Assembly: GCA_041746135.1 (NCBI GenBank)
Contig: JBGTHQ010000019.1
Location: forward strand, 40,261 to 104,260
Length of the DNA: 64,000 nucleotides
Reading direction: 5' to 3'
Source of the DNA: Alg239-R122 sp041746135
GTDB lineage: Bacteria > Pseudomonadota > Alphaproteobacteria > Sphingomonadales > Sphingomonadaceae
Below the pieces are notes generated by a model. The model worked only from the letters and a program-made list of their open reading frames with translations, was not told the origin of the DNA and did no database searches. Made by a program: the position numbers and the translations under genes. Positions within the stretch are counted from its first letter, which is position 1; each line of letters begins with the position of its first letter. Positions 9,401 to 18,149 of the stretch are shown one piece after another.

Positions 9401-9875
9401 GTCCGACCGGGTCGGCGCGCTCAAGGCCCTGCTCGAGGATCTGGCTTTTGGCGATCTGGCCGAAGGCACGCCGGCAGAAAAACGCCAGCGCCTGCTCGGC
9501 GAAATTGCCGATACCGAAACGAAAGCCGAAGCCGGTACCGAAGGCGCGGCCGACCGCCTTGCCGATCTCAACCGCCGCCTGATCGCGCTGTCGCGCGATG
9601 CCTATGGCACGGCGGGCGGCGAATTTTCCGCCGACCGGGCGCAGGCGATATCGTCGGCCGAGCGCATTATCGAAATCGAGAACGAGCGCATCCGCGCCGC
9701 GCAGGATGCGGTATTGCAAACCAACAACCATCTGGAAGCGGGAAACCGGCTTGCCAGCGAGACCAACGATATTCTGGCGCAGATTAAAACCGGGCTGGCC
9801 GGGCTCACTTTTGGTTCGTCCGGCGGCGCTGACGACGGCGGTTTCGGCCTTACGGGCCGCGAGGTACGGCTGTGA
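6411..9875 (+). CDS. Tail tape measure protein
   Basis: Predicted 1154 aa, the length and position of a tape measure protein, whose size sets tail length. It has long heptad-rich helical tracts, an N-terminal 'FALGVNPLVILAQQGG' motif typical of the family, and a hydrophobic segment at about 148-169. A Gly/Ala-rich membrane-active-looking segment lies at about 772-808 (GGAIGGAIGNFIPGLPPG and following), and a coiled coil follows at about 1060-1140. The middle part (about 7000-7500) is less GC-rich than the rest, suggesting a swapped segment. Starts at ATGA overlap with the DUF1799 gene. Confidence 0.9.
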   Translation: MTLVVGARIETDSGDTDRELDKTAAKVANVGKAAEGATRGTSQLKSETDALAGAQGRAAQSSKKQEAAVEQVTGAMARNTKQAGAQRAGYQQLGFQVQDTFQQFALGVNPLVILAQQGGQTASAIALMGAGAEGTQNKFIRFATFLSGPWGAALFGAATIVGFLVQNLLQAETAAEAAEKGADGLADAQSTLGEIFDLTSGKIKAQNELLVLNARLLAINLRSEALAQRASAKDAFVDAGAKTVGGFFSQNPYFRTLTGAGKDTLDSRLQDAQTLAARAQSAKILADPSARKAILEDVLAKSEKLDFSGLSTTRTEFQQALIDDISADFKEQTARKIDESLDKGELANSFRRTKKPPNPKKPPKPKSNTAEENRLKALAEFGESAAEKIQRINERFGEQPRLVNQVAQATRELDDLIADLEKRKPPNFEKSIASANAARIAAQEALERPYNDLRAANDRFLEQQSLVLQGREREAEALARIAQFEERNGDLKAEQRAEIYAQVIAEEEINRLIEERGRKLSIYGAAVDDTRAALEDLLSGGKAGDFLSNIQSTFKNLQGRLLTESIFGPVERELDDFLNGRTGLNAQIEQLEQDHKTVGDASQRLADTFDDAVTKVRNAADRIANPDIVGIGPQGNQASGVDPDTGVIVVQARPDSASYRDPSAREFYDRLIDKMVGGIAGELDATFGTSFFSQMQGVFSGALSGYAQAGTVGGILGGAQGLAQLFGDNGIIGKGLAETVSKTLGQAGEGAVAGYRNAAILDAVGIKSSKSGGAIGGAIGNFIPGLPPGVGSLVGSLAGSLIGGAIKGTKRGSATITSIDGAATSRGNSSEREKASLGLAGSVQDALRSLAEEFDAEIGNFAVSIGQRKDNFRVDTSGRGVTKTSKGARDFGDDEAGAIAFAVLDAISDGGLKGLSAAVQQALGSSTDLQKAVKEALKVREIEDILGGIGGAIEKEVRGFEKQAGDRVRIARQYGFDVLKIEEHNAQERAKLVEDILSDRVGALKALLEDLAFGDLAEGTPAEKRQRLLGEIADTETKAEAGTEGAADRLADLNRRLIALSRDAYGTAGGEFSADRAQAISSAERIIEIENERIRAAQDAVLQTNNHLEAGNRLASETNDILAQIKTGLAGLTFGSSGGADDGGFGLTGREVRL

Positions 9876-12800
9876 CCGATATATATTGGATAGAGGCGCA
9901 GCCGCGCCGCGCCGACACGGCCGCGCCGACCGAGATATATCTGGCCGGCGGCGGCACTGATACGCCTTATCTGCGCGCGGGGAAGCATTACCGTGCGGGG
10001 ATGGTGGCGGCGCCGCTGTTCGCGGGCGGGCTGGGCTATGACGCCAATGGCTGGACCGGATCGACCGTGCCGCAAACCACCGTGCTGGAATTCGCGCCGT
10101 CGAGCGATGCGTTGCTGACCGAGCTTGGCGCCTATTTCTGGAAGGGCGCGCCGGTTATCGTCGACAGCGGCGAAGAGGCCGGCGGCATCTATCCGCGCCT
10201 GCTCACCGGCACGATCGTCGAGGGCGCGGTTGCCGATGGCAAGCTCAAACTGACCATCACCGATCTATCCGCTCGGCTCGACACGCCGGTCGCGCCGGCA
10301 CGCTTTGCCGGATCGGGCGGGATCGAGGGCGATACCGAGATCGAGGGGCATATCAAGCGCCGCAGCTTTGGCTATGTCTATAATATCGAAGGGCGGCTGC
10401 TGAACAAGGCCGACAATATCTATGAATTCGGCGATCCGGCCTTTGCCTGTACCAGCTGGTCGGCGTTGCGCGACAAGGGCCGCAACGGCGCATTTACCGT
10501 CATCGCCTGGCAGGGCAGTACCGCCGCGACGCTGACAGCGCTCAAGGCCAGCGTGGCGGTGCCGGGCGGCGGCGTGGTCGCGCCCTCGATCGCCATGGCC
10601 AAATGGTGGACCGATCCTGCCGGACCGCTGACGGCCGACTTTATCGGCACGCCCGGCACGGGCAACTCGATGCAGACGGCCGCTTTGATCGATGCGCTAT
10701 CGACCGGTTTTGCCGGTCCGCCGGTAACCGGCCTGGTCAATGCCAATGCGCTGCGCCCCGGCGTGGCGGGCGTGCATGTCGATAGCAGCAATGAAACCGC
10801 CGCGCAGGCGATCGACCGGCTGACGCTGGGTGTGTCGCTGCTGTGGATCCCGCGCGCCGATGGCGTGATCGTGCTGCGGCAATGGGCGTTCAACGCCGGT
10901 GCAGAGGTCTTGCAAGGGCAGTTTATCGGCCGTGAAGCGACCTACGGACCGCATCATCGCCGCCGTGTCGGTTACCGCAAGGCGGGCCGCCAGCACAGCG
11001 ACAGCGAACTGGCGGAAGTGCTGCGCTATTCCGACCATCAGGCGCTCGACTTTGTCCGCGCCGAGCTCGAGGCCGCAGCGCAGGCGGCGGCGGAGCGGAT
11101 CGCCGCGATCTCGGCCGACGATATCCTTGACCGCAGCGAGAAGAACCAGCTCGTCCTGATCCACACCATCCTGATCAACCGCCACAGCATCCTCAATACA
11201 CGCGCGGCGGCGCTCGGTAATGTTGGAGCGGAAAAACAGGCCGCGCAGGCCAGTGTCGACGCTCTGAACGCCTATCTGATCGGGCTTGATCCCGCCTGGA
11301 ACGATGACGCAGTCGATACGCCGATCGACCCGGCGGTGTTCGACGGCAAGTTCATCGACGCGAATTCCGCGATCGATACGCTTGCCACCGCAATCCAGGG
11401 GCAAGCCGGACCTGCCGGTCAAAACGGAAATCCCGGTGTCGCGGGGCAGGACGGCATTGACGGGATCGATGGCGAAGACGGCAAATTCATCGAATTCGTA
11501 TGGCAGCGCGCCGAAGCGCAGCCTGCCGCGCCGAGTGGCCCCGGCATTCCCGCGCCTTGGTCCGATGATCCGCCTGCCGGATCGTTGCCCTTATGGATGA
11601 GCCAGGTCAAGCAGGAGCTCGATGGCTCGCTTGTCCAGGGCGCGAGCTGGTCAATCCCGATCCGGCATAACGGGCCGCCCGGCGCGGATGGCGCACCCGG
11701 TGCACCCGGAAGTGACGGCGCGCCGGGGCAAAGAGGCGCCGATGGCGTGACGCTCTACGAATGGATTGCCTATGCTTATGACAAGGATGGGCTGCATGGC
11801 TTCACCACAGGTGCTCCCGATGGCCGTGCGTTTATTGGCCGAGCGAGCAACAAGTCCACTGCCATAGAGAGCAACAACCCGGCGGATTACACATGGGCGC
11901 AATATACCGGACCCGCGCTGTTCGGGCTGGTGGCTAGCGGGAATGCCATTGTAGGGCCGAATTATATCCAGAAAGTGGGCGGCCCCGATGCCTGGGGTGA
12001 TGCATCTGCCTATAGCTCGGAAAGCTATACCGGCGGTGCCATTGCCGGTGTCACAATCACTGAAATAACCCATTATATGTTCGGGTTGAATACGGATCCC
12101 ACGACCGACAATGATTTCACGTCGATCGACTATACCTGGCATCCGGCAAACCACTCAAATAATGCCCTCTACATCTTCGAAAACGGCGTTGATCTTGGCA
12201 TTTTTGGCAGCTACGCCATCGGCGATACGCTGCAAATCATCTACCGCAACACCAAAGTGCAATATCTGCATAACGGCGTTGTCAAGCGCGAGGTGAGCGG
12301 ACTTGCTCCCAACCAGACATTCTGGTTGGACACCAGTATTTATTATAACAATTTCCGCATCGAAAAAATCACATGGGCGGCTGCCGGTGCGGATGGCATT
12401 CCAGGAACCAACGGCCGCGATGGGCTGGACGGTACGAACGGCGCGCCGGGTGCGGCGGGTGCCAATGGCCAGACCAGCTATCTGCATACCGCCTATTCCA
12501 GTTCCCCGGATGGCTCGGCCGATTTTACCACCGGCGCGCCCGGAACCCGCAAATATCTGGGCATATTGGTCAGTTTCAATGTGGCCGACAGTGAAGCCTT
12601 TGTCGATTACACATGGTCGCTGATCAAGGGTGCGGACGGACTGAATGGTGCGAACGGCACGCCCGGCGCGCCCGGCGCGAACGGTCAGCCGACCTATGTG
12701 CATATCGCCTATGCGACCTCCCCCAATGGCGACACCGGTTTCAGTGTCGATGATCCCGTGGGACGGACATATGTCGGTTTCTATGTCGATCAGACTGTCA

Positions 12801-13612
12801 CCGACAGCACCAATCCCGCCGCCTATGCCTGGTCGCTGGTCAAAGGCGCGGACGGCAGCGACGGGCAAGACGGCAACGACGCCTTTGTCGTCACATCTTC
12901 CTATCCGGCGATCGCATTGCCGGCGACATCGATCGGCGTGATCAAATCGGGTTTGCCGCTTGCCATCAAAATGACGGCCAAGCTTGCCGATGCCGACGTG
13001 ACGGGTGCGGCGACCTGGAGCAATGCCAGCGCAATCGGATGTGCAGTCGCCAATCTGGGCGGCGGCAATTACCGGCTTGATACGGTTTCGGATGCTGCCG
13101 CCAGTTTCAGCGTAACGGCGACTTATCAGGGCTATGCGCAGACGATCAGGATACCGATTTCGCGGCTGAAAGACGGCGACGCGGCCAACCAGGTCCGGGA
13201 TGACACGCTGATCAATACGACCAGCCAGTCATATGTGACCGTGACCAATCCCCTGTCGATCAATCTGCCGGCAGGAAAAACCCTCAATTTCGGCATGTCG
13301 GAAGGCTATAACCCGCAGGGCGGATCGCAGCAAAACGCCGCCGCACGCAAGCGTGCGCGCTTCATGTACCGCAATCTGACCGATGGCGGTGCCTGGACGC
13401 AGGCCGGGGCAGAGATTGTCGGCACCTATGCCGTAGCCGCGTATAATGTCTTTCCCGGTGAGCCCGAGTTTGTGCAGGGATCGGTGTCGGGCGATGCGGC
13501 ATTCACGTCGTCCGGCGATTTCAAAGTGTACGAGGTACGCCTCGATATGCTGCGCGATGGCGGGCTGGAACTGGTCAGTTCAAACGGTATATTTGGGGCA
13601 GGTATATCATGA
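9872..13612 (+). CDS. Giant tail tip/fibre protein with collagen-like repeats
   Basis: Predicted 1246 aa from GTG 9872, overlapping the tape measure stop (GTGA). The first about 330 residues resemble phage tail-hub proteins ('GLGYDANGWTGSTVP', 'LTITDLSARLDTPVAP'). Five collagen-like Gly-X-Y blocks follow at about 510-540, 600-625, 837-866, 918-945 and 991-1004. They separate three related about 50-residue modules (patterns like 'TYVHIAYATSPNG...TGAP...YAWSLVKGADG') and one lectin/SPRY-like insert at about 690-835. The C-terminus is beta-rich. This architecture suits a trimeric tip fibre for host recognition. Function inferred. Confidence 0.75.
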   Translation: MTDIYWIEAQPRRADTAAPTEIYLAGGGTDTPYLRAGKHYRAGMVAAPLFAGGLGYDANGWTGSTVPQTTVLEFAPSSDALLTELGAYFWKGAPVIVDSGEEAGGIYPRLLTGTIVEGAVADGKLKLTITDLSARLDTPVAPARFAGSGGIEGDTEIEGHIKRRSFGYVYNIEGRLLNKADNIYEFGDPAFACTSWSALRDKGRNGAFTVIAWQGSTAATLTALKASVAVPGGGVVAPSIAMAKWWTDPAGPLTADFIGTPGTGNSMQTAALIDALSTGFAGPPVTGLVNANALRPGVAGVHVDSSNETAAQAIDRLTLGVSLLWIPRADGVIVLRQWAFNAGAEVLQGQFIGREATYGPHHRRRVGYRKAGRQHSDSELAEVLRYSDHQALDFVRAELEAAAQAAAERIAAISADDILDRSEKNQLVLIHTILINRHSILNTRAAALGNVGAEKQAAQASVDALNAYLIGLDPAWNDDAVDTPIDPAVFDGKFIDANSAIDTLATAIQGQAGPAGQNGNPGVAGQDGIDGIDGEDGKFIEFVWQRAEAQPAAPSGPGIPAPWSDDPPAGSLPLWMSQVKQELDGSLVQGASWSIPIRHNGPPGADGAPGAPGSDGAPGQRGADGVTLYEWIAYAYDKDGLHGFTTGAPDGRAFIGRASNKSTAIESNNPADYTWAQYTGPALFGLVASGNAIVGPNYIQKVGGPDAWGDASAYSSESYTGGAIAGVTITEITHYMFGLNTDPTTDNDFTSIDYTWHPANHSNNALYIFENGVDLGIFGSYAIGDTLQIIYRNTKVQYLHNGVVKREVSGLAPNQTFWLDTSIYYNNFRIEKITWAAAGADGIPGTNGRDGLDGTNGAPGAAGANGQTSYLHTAYSSSPDGSADFTTGAPGTRKYLGILVSFNVADSEAFVDYTWSLIKGADGLNGANGTPGAPGANGQPTYVHIAYATSPNGDTGFSVDDPVGRTYVGFYVDQTVTDSTNPAAYAWSLVKGADGSDGQDGNDAFVVTSSYPAIALPATSIGVIKSGLPLAIKMTAKLADADVTGAATWSNASAIGCAVANLGGGNYRLDTVSDAAASFSVTATYQGYAQTIRIPISRLKDGDAANQVRDDTLINTTSQSYVTVTNPLSINLPAGKTLNFGMSEGYNPQGGSQQNAAARKRARFMYRNLTDGGAWTQAGAEIVGTYAVAAYNVFPGEPEFVQGSVSGDAAFTSSGDFKVYEVRLDMLRDGGLELVSSNGIFGAGIS

Positions 13613-14157
13613 CGATAAAATACCTTGTCCTCGATAGTAATGGCGAGATTGCGGAAATACTCGAAAGCGATACCGCGCCCGGTAGCGCGATCGAGCGCGA
13701 TGTGCCCGGCGATTACCCGGAATTTTCGGCTTGGGATGCACAGACGGCCCAGTTTGCGCCGCACACGGCGCGCATGGATGCCCATTTCCACACCGTGATC
13801 GATGAAGAATTTTCCGCTGCTATCCGCTCGTTAATCTCCGACTTGCCCGGACAGTCACGGCGTTATGCCAACAAATATGCCGAGGCGCAGGCGCTGATCG
13901 CTGCCAGTGTTCCGGTCCTTAAAGATTATCCGATGCTGGACGCAGAAGCGCTCGCATCGGGAATGACCCCGATCGAGCTGGCGCTGGAAGTCAAGGCTAT
14001 CGGCGACAGCTGGTCGCGGATCGAAATCGCGCTGGAAGCTTCGCGCATGGCGGCCAAACGTGCCGTGTCCGCCGCATCGGGCTTTAATGCCAAGGCAACC
14101 GAAGCAGCGGTCGACTGGGCGGCGGTTATCCAGGGCGCCGGGACACCGCTGTCATGA
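13609..14157 (+). CDS. Tail fibre-associated protein, helical
   Basis: Predicted 182 aa. The first 60 residues read like the small N-terminal domain of tail fibre assembly/DUF4376-type proteins ('KYLVLDSNGEIAEIL', 'YPEFSAWDAQTAQF'). The rest is mostly helix with many Ala, Glu and Arg. It directly follows the giant tail protein with an ATGA overlap, so it may be its assembly factor or a tip subunit. No catalytic motif is seen. Confidence 0.5.
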   Translation: MTIKYLVLDSNGEIAEILESDTAPGSAIERDVPGDYPEFSAWDAQTAQFAPHTARMDAHFHTVIDEEFSAAIRSLISDLPGQSRRYANKYAEAQALIAASVPVLKDYPMLDAEALASGMTPIELALEVKAIGDSWSRIEIALEASRMAAKRAVSAASGFNAKATEAAVDWAAVIQGAGTPLS

Positions 14158-14699
14158 GTCTGGTTCCCTCCACAATTGCCGAATGGCTCAAATCGGGCGC
14201 GCTTTACGCATCGGCGGACAATGGGGCCGTGCGTGCGGCGTGGGGCGATATCGCGGTCGAAAGCGAAATCGCCTCATGCCTGGCACTGGCCGCCGATGCC
14301 GCGATCGAGGGCGACCGGCAATTCGCGTTCGTGGCGCAGCCGCTGGCACGCGAAACCGTGCTGGTTCCAGGCCGGCGCAGCGATCTTGTCGGCACGTCGC
14401 AGCGGCTGTTCTGCGATCGGGCGGGTTATGCCGGAGGCCCGACAGTGTTCATTCTTACGGCGCAGGAACAGGCCGGAAACGTGACCCAGCTCACCGTATT
14501 GCGGCGCATGACCGCTGCGGTACAGCCGGTGCTGACACTGCTCAAAACTGCCTATGAAACGCCTGAAAATGCGGATGCGGCCTTCGTATCGGCGCGTGTG
14601 GGCATTTTTGCGGAGAGCCTTCAGGTCGCAGTAACGACATATGAAACGCCCGACGACGCACCCGCGGAATTCGTCTCCGCCCAGATAGGGAATACCTGA
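14154..14699 (+). CDS. Hypothetical tail-module protein with internal duplication
   Basis: Predicted 181 aa, in a strict overlap chain (ATGA with the upstream gene, TGATG with the downstream gene). The C-terminal part holds a two-copy repeat: 'YETPENADAAFVSARVG' at about 138-154 and 'YETPDDAPAEFVSAQIG' at about 162-178. The N-terminal part is globular with no family I recognise. The repeat suggests a stacked beta arrangement, as in fibre or decoration proteins. Confidence 0.5.
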   Translation: MSLVPSTIAEWLKSGALYASADNGAVRAAWGDIAVESEIASCLALAADAAIEGDRQFAFVAQPLARETVLVPGRRSDLVGTSQRLFCDRAGYAGGPTVFILTAQEQAGNVTQLTVLRRMTAAVQPVLTLLKTAYETPENADAAFVSARVGIFAESLQVAVTTYETPDDAPAEFVSAQIGNT

Positions 14700-15934
14700 T
14701 GCCCGCACCTTTACCCGCCGGATATATTGCCAGGCTCGTCGACGATGCCGGCGGCCGCTTCACGATCGACAATAGCGGGGCGGTGCACCCGGTGCCCGGC
14801 ACGCTCGATGTCGCGACCAGCAATTCGCACAGCGTCGAGGCCGAAATCACGGCGCCCGATGGCGCAAAAGGCCGGGTGCGGTTCAACATTCCGGTGATTG
14901 CAGCGGCCACGCCTGCGCCCGCTCCGACACCCACCCCGACACCCACACCCACTCCGACGCCGACCCCAAGCCCCGGCGAGCTCCCCCAGCTCGTATTCAC
15001 CATCACATCGCCCGCCGGATCGCCGCCAGAGATCGACCTCAACACCGCGCAGCTTACCGCTGGATATTATCTGCGCATCATTCGCTCGGCAGACGGCGTC
15101 ACCATTCCCGATGGCAGCTACACCACGCCCACCATGTCGGTGCTGTACCAGATCCAGCAAGCCGATCTGGCCGAGGGCATTGCCAATTCAAAGCTGACCT
15201 ATGACGGCTATGTCAATCCATCTGGCATATATTTCCAGAAATACCGGCTTGAGCGCGATGATGGCGCTATCGGGCCCTGGTCGGCGGAAATTACCGATAC
15301 CGTTGTTGTTTCCACCACCAAATTCGCCACCGAAAACGGGCCTTCTAAAAACCAGTTTATCACAGTCGACGCGAGCGGGCTGAAGGGGACCGTTAATGGC
15401 GACACAAACGCCGGGAACTCTGTGAAAGCGAATGCTTCAGCAACCGGCAGGGTGCATTTTGAAATTGATCTTGTGGGGATTAACAGCAGCGTAACTGCAC
15501 CCAATGGCACATTCGCGTGCGGCGTTGTGGATGCGGCGACCATCTTTGGGCCAAGCTCGTTTCCAAGCGGCATGGGCAACTCATCGCCTGGCTTTACAGC
15601 TTCGTGGAGACGAAACGATAACTTCGTCAACATCAAGCGCAATGGTGTCGAGGTGCCTTATAATATTGGCACGCCAATGGTTATTGGCGATGGCTTTGCG
15701 GTCGAGTTTGATACCGACGTGGGCGCGCCGACTCCCGTGAAAACCGCTTCCATATGGCTTGTTCGTGCAAATGGCACGGCGACCTTGCTCGAAGCCTTCA
15801 CGCTGACATCGCTTATTCCCGCCGAATTCATTGCCTTTGGCACCGGTGCCAACGGCGGTGACGCTTTTCTGGCCAATTTCGGCGGCTCACCTTTCCGTAA
15901 AACACCAACAGCAGGATACTCGATCTATGGGTAA
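14699..15934 (+). CDS. Tail fibre/adhesin-like protein with Pro-Thr linker
   Basis: Predicted 411 aa. A small N-terminal beta domain (to about 65) is followed by a Thr-Pro dipeptide linker (about 73-95), an Ig-like middle domain (about 97-210), and a C-terminal lectin/SPRY-like domain. That domain has 'GRVHFEIDLVG', 'FACGVVDAATIFG', 'NFVNIKRNGVEV' and 'GDGFAVEFDTDVG', the usual order for SPRY/concanavalin folds. A rod linker plus lectin domain suits receptor binding. It lies between tail genes and a secreted protein. Function inferred from architecture. Confidence 0.6.
   Translation: MPAPLPAGYIARLVDDAGGRFTIDNSGAVHPVPGTLDVATSNSHSVEAEITAPDGAKGRVRFNIPVIAAATPAPAPTPTPTPTPTPTPTPSPGELPQLVFTITSPAGSPPEIDLNTAQLTAGYYLRIIRSADGVTIPDGSYTTPTMSVLYQIQQADLAEGIANSKLTYDGYVNPSGIYFQKYRLERDDGAIGPWSAEITDTVVVSTTKFATENGPSKNQFITVDASGLKGTVNGDTNAGNSVKANASATGRVHFEIDLVGINSSVTAPNGTFACGVVDAATIFGPSSFPSGMGNSSPGFTASWRRNDNFVNIKRNGVEVPYNIGTPMVIGDGFAVEFDTDVGAPTPVKTASIWLVRANGTATLLEAFTLTSLIPAEFIAFGTGANGGDAFLANFGGSPFRKTPTAGYSIYG
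14916..14977 (+). repeat. Pro-Thr coding microsatellite
   Basis: A run of near-identical CCNACN hexamers encodes the Thr-Pro linker of the fibre-like protein. Runs like this can gain or lose units by slippage, changing linker length without breaking the frame. Confidence 0.8.
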
Positions 15935-17321
15935 ATTCTTCACATTCATTCTGGGCCTGATCGCGCTTTCCGGCACGGCTTTCGGCCAACAAACCAAACC
16001 CTCCGATGTGGACGAGTATGTCCGCGTCATCCCGACATATGCAGCGGGAACAGCTGTCAACAAGCCGCTCGACCCGACAATCACACCGCCGGTCCAACAG
16101 GGACTGCCGGATATTCCGACTTCCAGAATAGGCCGCGTTGTCGTGGGCGAACCGCAATGTCCAACACAGGCAGTCCCATTCCCAAACAATGAGCCGCGTA
16201 CCTGCAACGAGCGTAAATTTCGGACTGGCGTCAACGATACGACTGTCAAATATGACGATCCGATCCGCAACGCGAGACAGCCAGGCGGCGCACATTGCCA
16301 TAGCTTTTTCGGCAATTACAACATCAACTCATATTCGATTTACGGTAGCATACGCACCAACGCCCGGTCATTCGCGGCGGGGGCAGAGCTAAATGCAACA
16401 GGATATTGGCGACCGTGCATGGAGATAGCCAATGCTTTTGGCGACGGTAAAAACTACGCGATTGTCGCTGATACCAATATCGTTTATTATGTGGAAGAGG
16501 CGGAGCCCGGTTTCGTTCTAACAACTCCGCCACTCGGAATGCGCTATATCATCGGCTATGATATGGACGATCCGTCCAAGAGCCGCTTCCAGCCTTATAT
16601 CGATGCCGCCAACGCTCAGGCTGGAACGGCAGGGCGCTATCGCCTTACGCAAGACGGTAACCCGTATGATGACAACGACAGGCAGATGCAATGGGGCTGC
16701 ACGGGTTCAGTAATAAGCACCTATACGCTGAAAAACGCTGACGGCTCCGATCCTTTCAACGGAACCTGCCAGCCCGGTCAGCAAATCAACATTCAGATAG
16801 TGGGGCAGACCTGTTGGGATGGCAAAAACCTCTGGTCGCCCACTGGTTACGATCATGTCATCATGCGGGTGTGGGACACGGTGCAAAGCAAATTCGTTTG
16901 CCCCAATAACTATTACCAGATCGCGCACCTGAACATTCAGACGCAGTTTTCCCATGAAGGCTTTGCTGGCCCGCGTGGCTATGGCAACTGGCGGCTATCG
17001 TCCGACAATGCGCGGCAGACTGCTACTGGACAGCCGGTATTGCCTGGCAGCACATTTCACACCGACTGGTTCGGCGGTTGGGATGGCGGCGTATGGACCG
17101 AGGTCAACAGCTATTGCCTCGGCGCAGAGAATAACTCTCCCCATGAGTGTAACAATAGCGCCTTTAGCGATACCGAGGCTCTTATCGTCAGTGACGCTGC
17201 GCCCGATGGACGGTTTCCGCAGGTTACTAATGGTACTTTTGGAACATCCGATCCCTCGCTGATGGTCTTGCTTCCGGACACGGCGAACCTGCCCACCGTT
17301 GTCCATGTGCACGGGAATTGA
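15927..17321 (+). CDS. Secreted DUF1996 protein in tail cassette
   Basis: Predicted 464 aa from the ATG at 15927, which overlaps the fibre gene by 8 bases and gives a clean Sec signal peptide (MGKFFTFILGLIALSGTAFG, cleavage before QQ). The mature part carries the two signatures of DUF1996: 'GGAHCHSFFGN' (about 118-128) and 'CWDGKNLWSP...DHVIMRVWD' (about 295-316), with several Cys that may pair. DUF1996 proteins are extracellular and of unknown function, mostly known from fungi and actinobacteria. A signal peptide is odd for a virion protein, so this may be a lysogenic conversion gene. Less GC-rich than neighbours. Confidence 0.75.
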   Translation: MGKFFTFILGLIALSGTAFGQQTKPSDVDEYVRVIPTYAAGTAVNKPLDPTITPPVQQGLPDIPTSRIGRVVVGEPQCPTQAVPFPNNEPRTCNERKFRTGVNDTTVKYDDPIRNARQPGGAHCHSFFGNYNINSYSIYGSIRTNARSFAAGAELNATGYWRPCMEIANAFGDGKNYAIVADTNIVYYVEEAEPGFVLTTPPLGMRYIIGYDMDDPSKSRFQPYIDAANAQAGTAGRYRLTQDGNPYDDNDRQMQWGCTGSVISTYTLKNADGSDPFNGTCQPGQQINIQIVGQTCWDGKNLWSPTGYDHVIMRVWDTVQSKFVCPNNYYQIAHLNIQTQFSHEGFAGPRGYGNWRLSSDNARQTATGQPVLPGSTFHTDWFGGWDGGVWTEVNSYCLGAENNSPHECNNSAFSDTEALIVSDAAPDGRFPQVTNGTFGTSDPSLMVLLPDTANLPTVVHVHGN

Positions 17322-18082
17322 TGGTGCACGGTCTAACCATCATCGAACCGATCCCGCCGGCGCTGCTGACCACATCCAACGGATCGGGTGGGCAGAACAT
17401 GCTGTCGCACCCGCCCAAGGAAGTGTGGGCGGCCGCCGCCACCGGCACGACGGACATCGATCTCGATTTCGGGACCGCCGCGGCCATCGACAGTTTCTTT
17501 CTCGGCTTTGCCAACGCTGCCGCCACCGCGACCTGGGCGATTTTCAGCAAGACGGGTCCGGCTGCCGAGGGCGTGACACCGATTGGCGGAGGTGCGGTGC
17601 CCTTTCGCGTGGCAGAGGCACCTGGTCCGCGCCACCATGCTTTCATGCAGCTGCCGCAAGCGGTATCGAGCCGCTATTTCCGCATTTCGGTGACGCAGCC
17701 CGCAACGGCCGATCCGCTCTTTATCGGCCGCCTGATTGCCGGGAACGCATTCGAAAAGCCCTACGAGTATAAATCGGGGCGGCGTCCGGTCGATCTGTCC
17801 CGCCGCACCGATCTGTTCGATGGTGGTTTCGGGGTCGAGGCGGCCGCGATAAAATCCTCGTTCCGGCTGACGCTGGCCGATCTGGAAGATGGCGATGTCG
17901 ATGAGCTGTACGAGATCATCATGCGCGTCGGCGAACACCGCCCGATCCTGCTGATCGAGGGCTATGCCGAAGCGCCCGCGTTCCGGCAGATCCACCATTG
18001 CCTGTTCGACAAGTTCGAGCCCTATGAGCGTAACGATCCGCAGGATACGCGCTGGGGCCTGGGCATCACGGACTGGATATGA
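17321..18082 (+). CDS. Phage tail-module protein, F5/8-like N-terminus
   Basis: Predicted 253 aa; the ATG overlaps the DUF1996 stop by one base (TGATG). The N-terminal about 150 residues look like a galactose-binding-like beta sandwich ('EVWAAAATGTTDIDLDFG', 'DSFFLGFANAA', 'SRYFRISVTQP'). The C-terminal part ('EYKSGRRPVDLSRRTDLFDGGF', shortened, then 'LRLTLADLEDGDVDELYEII'-like and 'WGLGITDWI') is seen in sphingomonad and caulobacter prophage tail proteins. Probably a tail tip component; binding partner unknown. Confidence 0.6.
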   Translation: MVHGLTIIEPIPPALLTTSNGSGGQNMLSHPPKEVWAAAATGTTDIDLDFGTAAAIDSFFLGFANAAATATWAIFSKTGPAAEGVTPIGGGAVPFRVAEAPGPRHHAFMQLPQAVSSRYFRISVTQPATADPLFIGRLIAGNAFEKPYEYKSGRRPVDLSRRTDLFDGGFGVEAAAIKSSFRLTLADLEDGDVDELYEIIMRVGEHRPILLIEGYAEAPAFRQIHHCLFDKFEPYERNDPQDTRWGLGITDWI

Positions 18083-18097
18083 AACGCGCCCGTGCCG

Positions 18098-18139
18098 GTA
18101 ACGCCGGTCACCCCCACAGAAAGGCGCTTTCGGCGTTAC
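18098..18139 (+). repeat. Inverted repeat upstream of endolysin
   Basis: GTAACGCCG (18098-18106) and CGGCGTTAC (18131-18139) form a perfect 9-bp stem with a 24-base loop, ending 10 bases before the endolysin ATG. There is no T-tract. The loop holds the only AAAGG-like ribosome site nearby, so the hairpin could hold back endolysin translation. That role is inference. Confidence 0.55.
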
Positions 18140-18149
18140 TTATATCGTC

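Noticed and set aside
8616..9731. Two long antisense frames in the tape measure gene
   Set aside because: Both oppose a well-supported tape measure gene and show GC-driven composition only.
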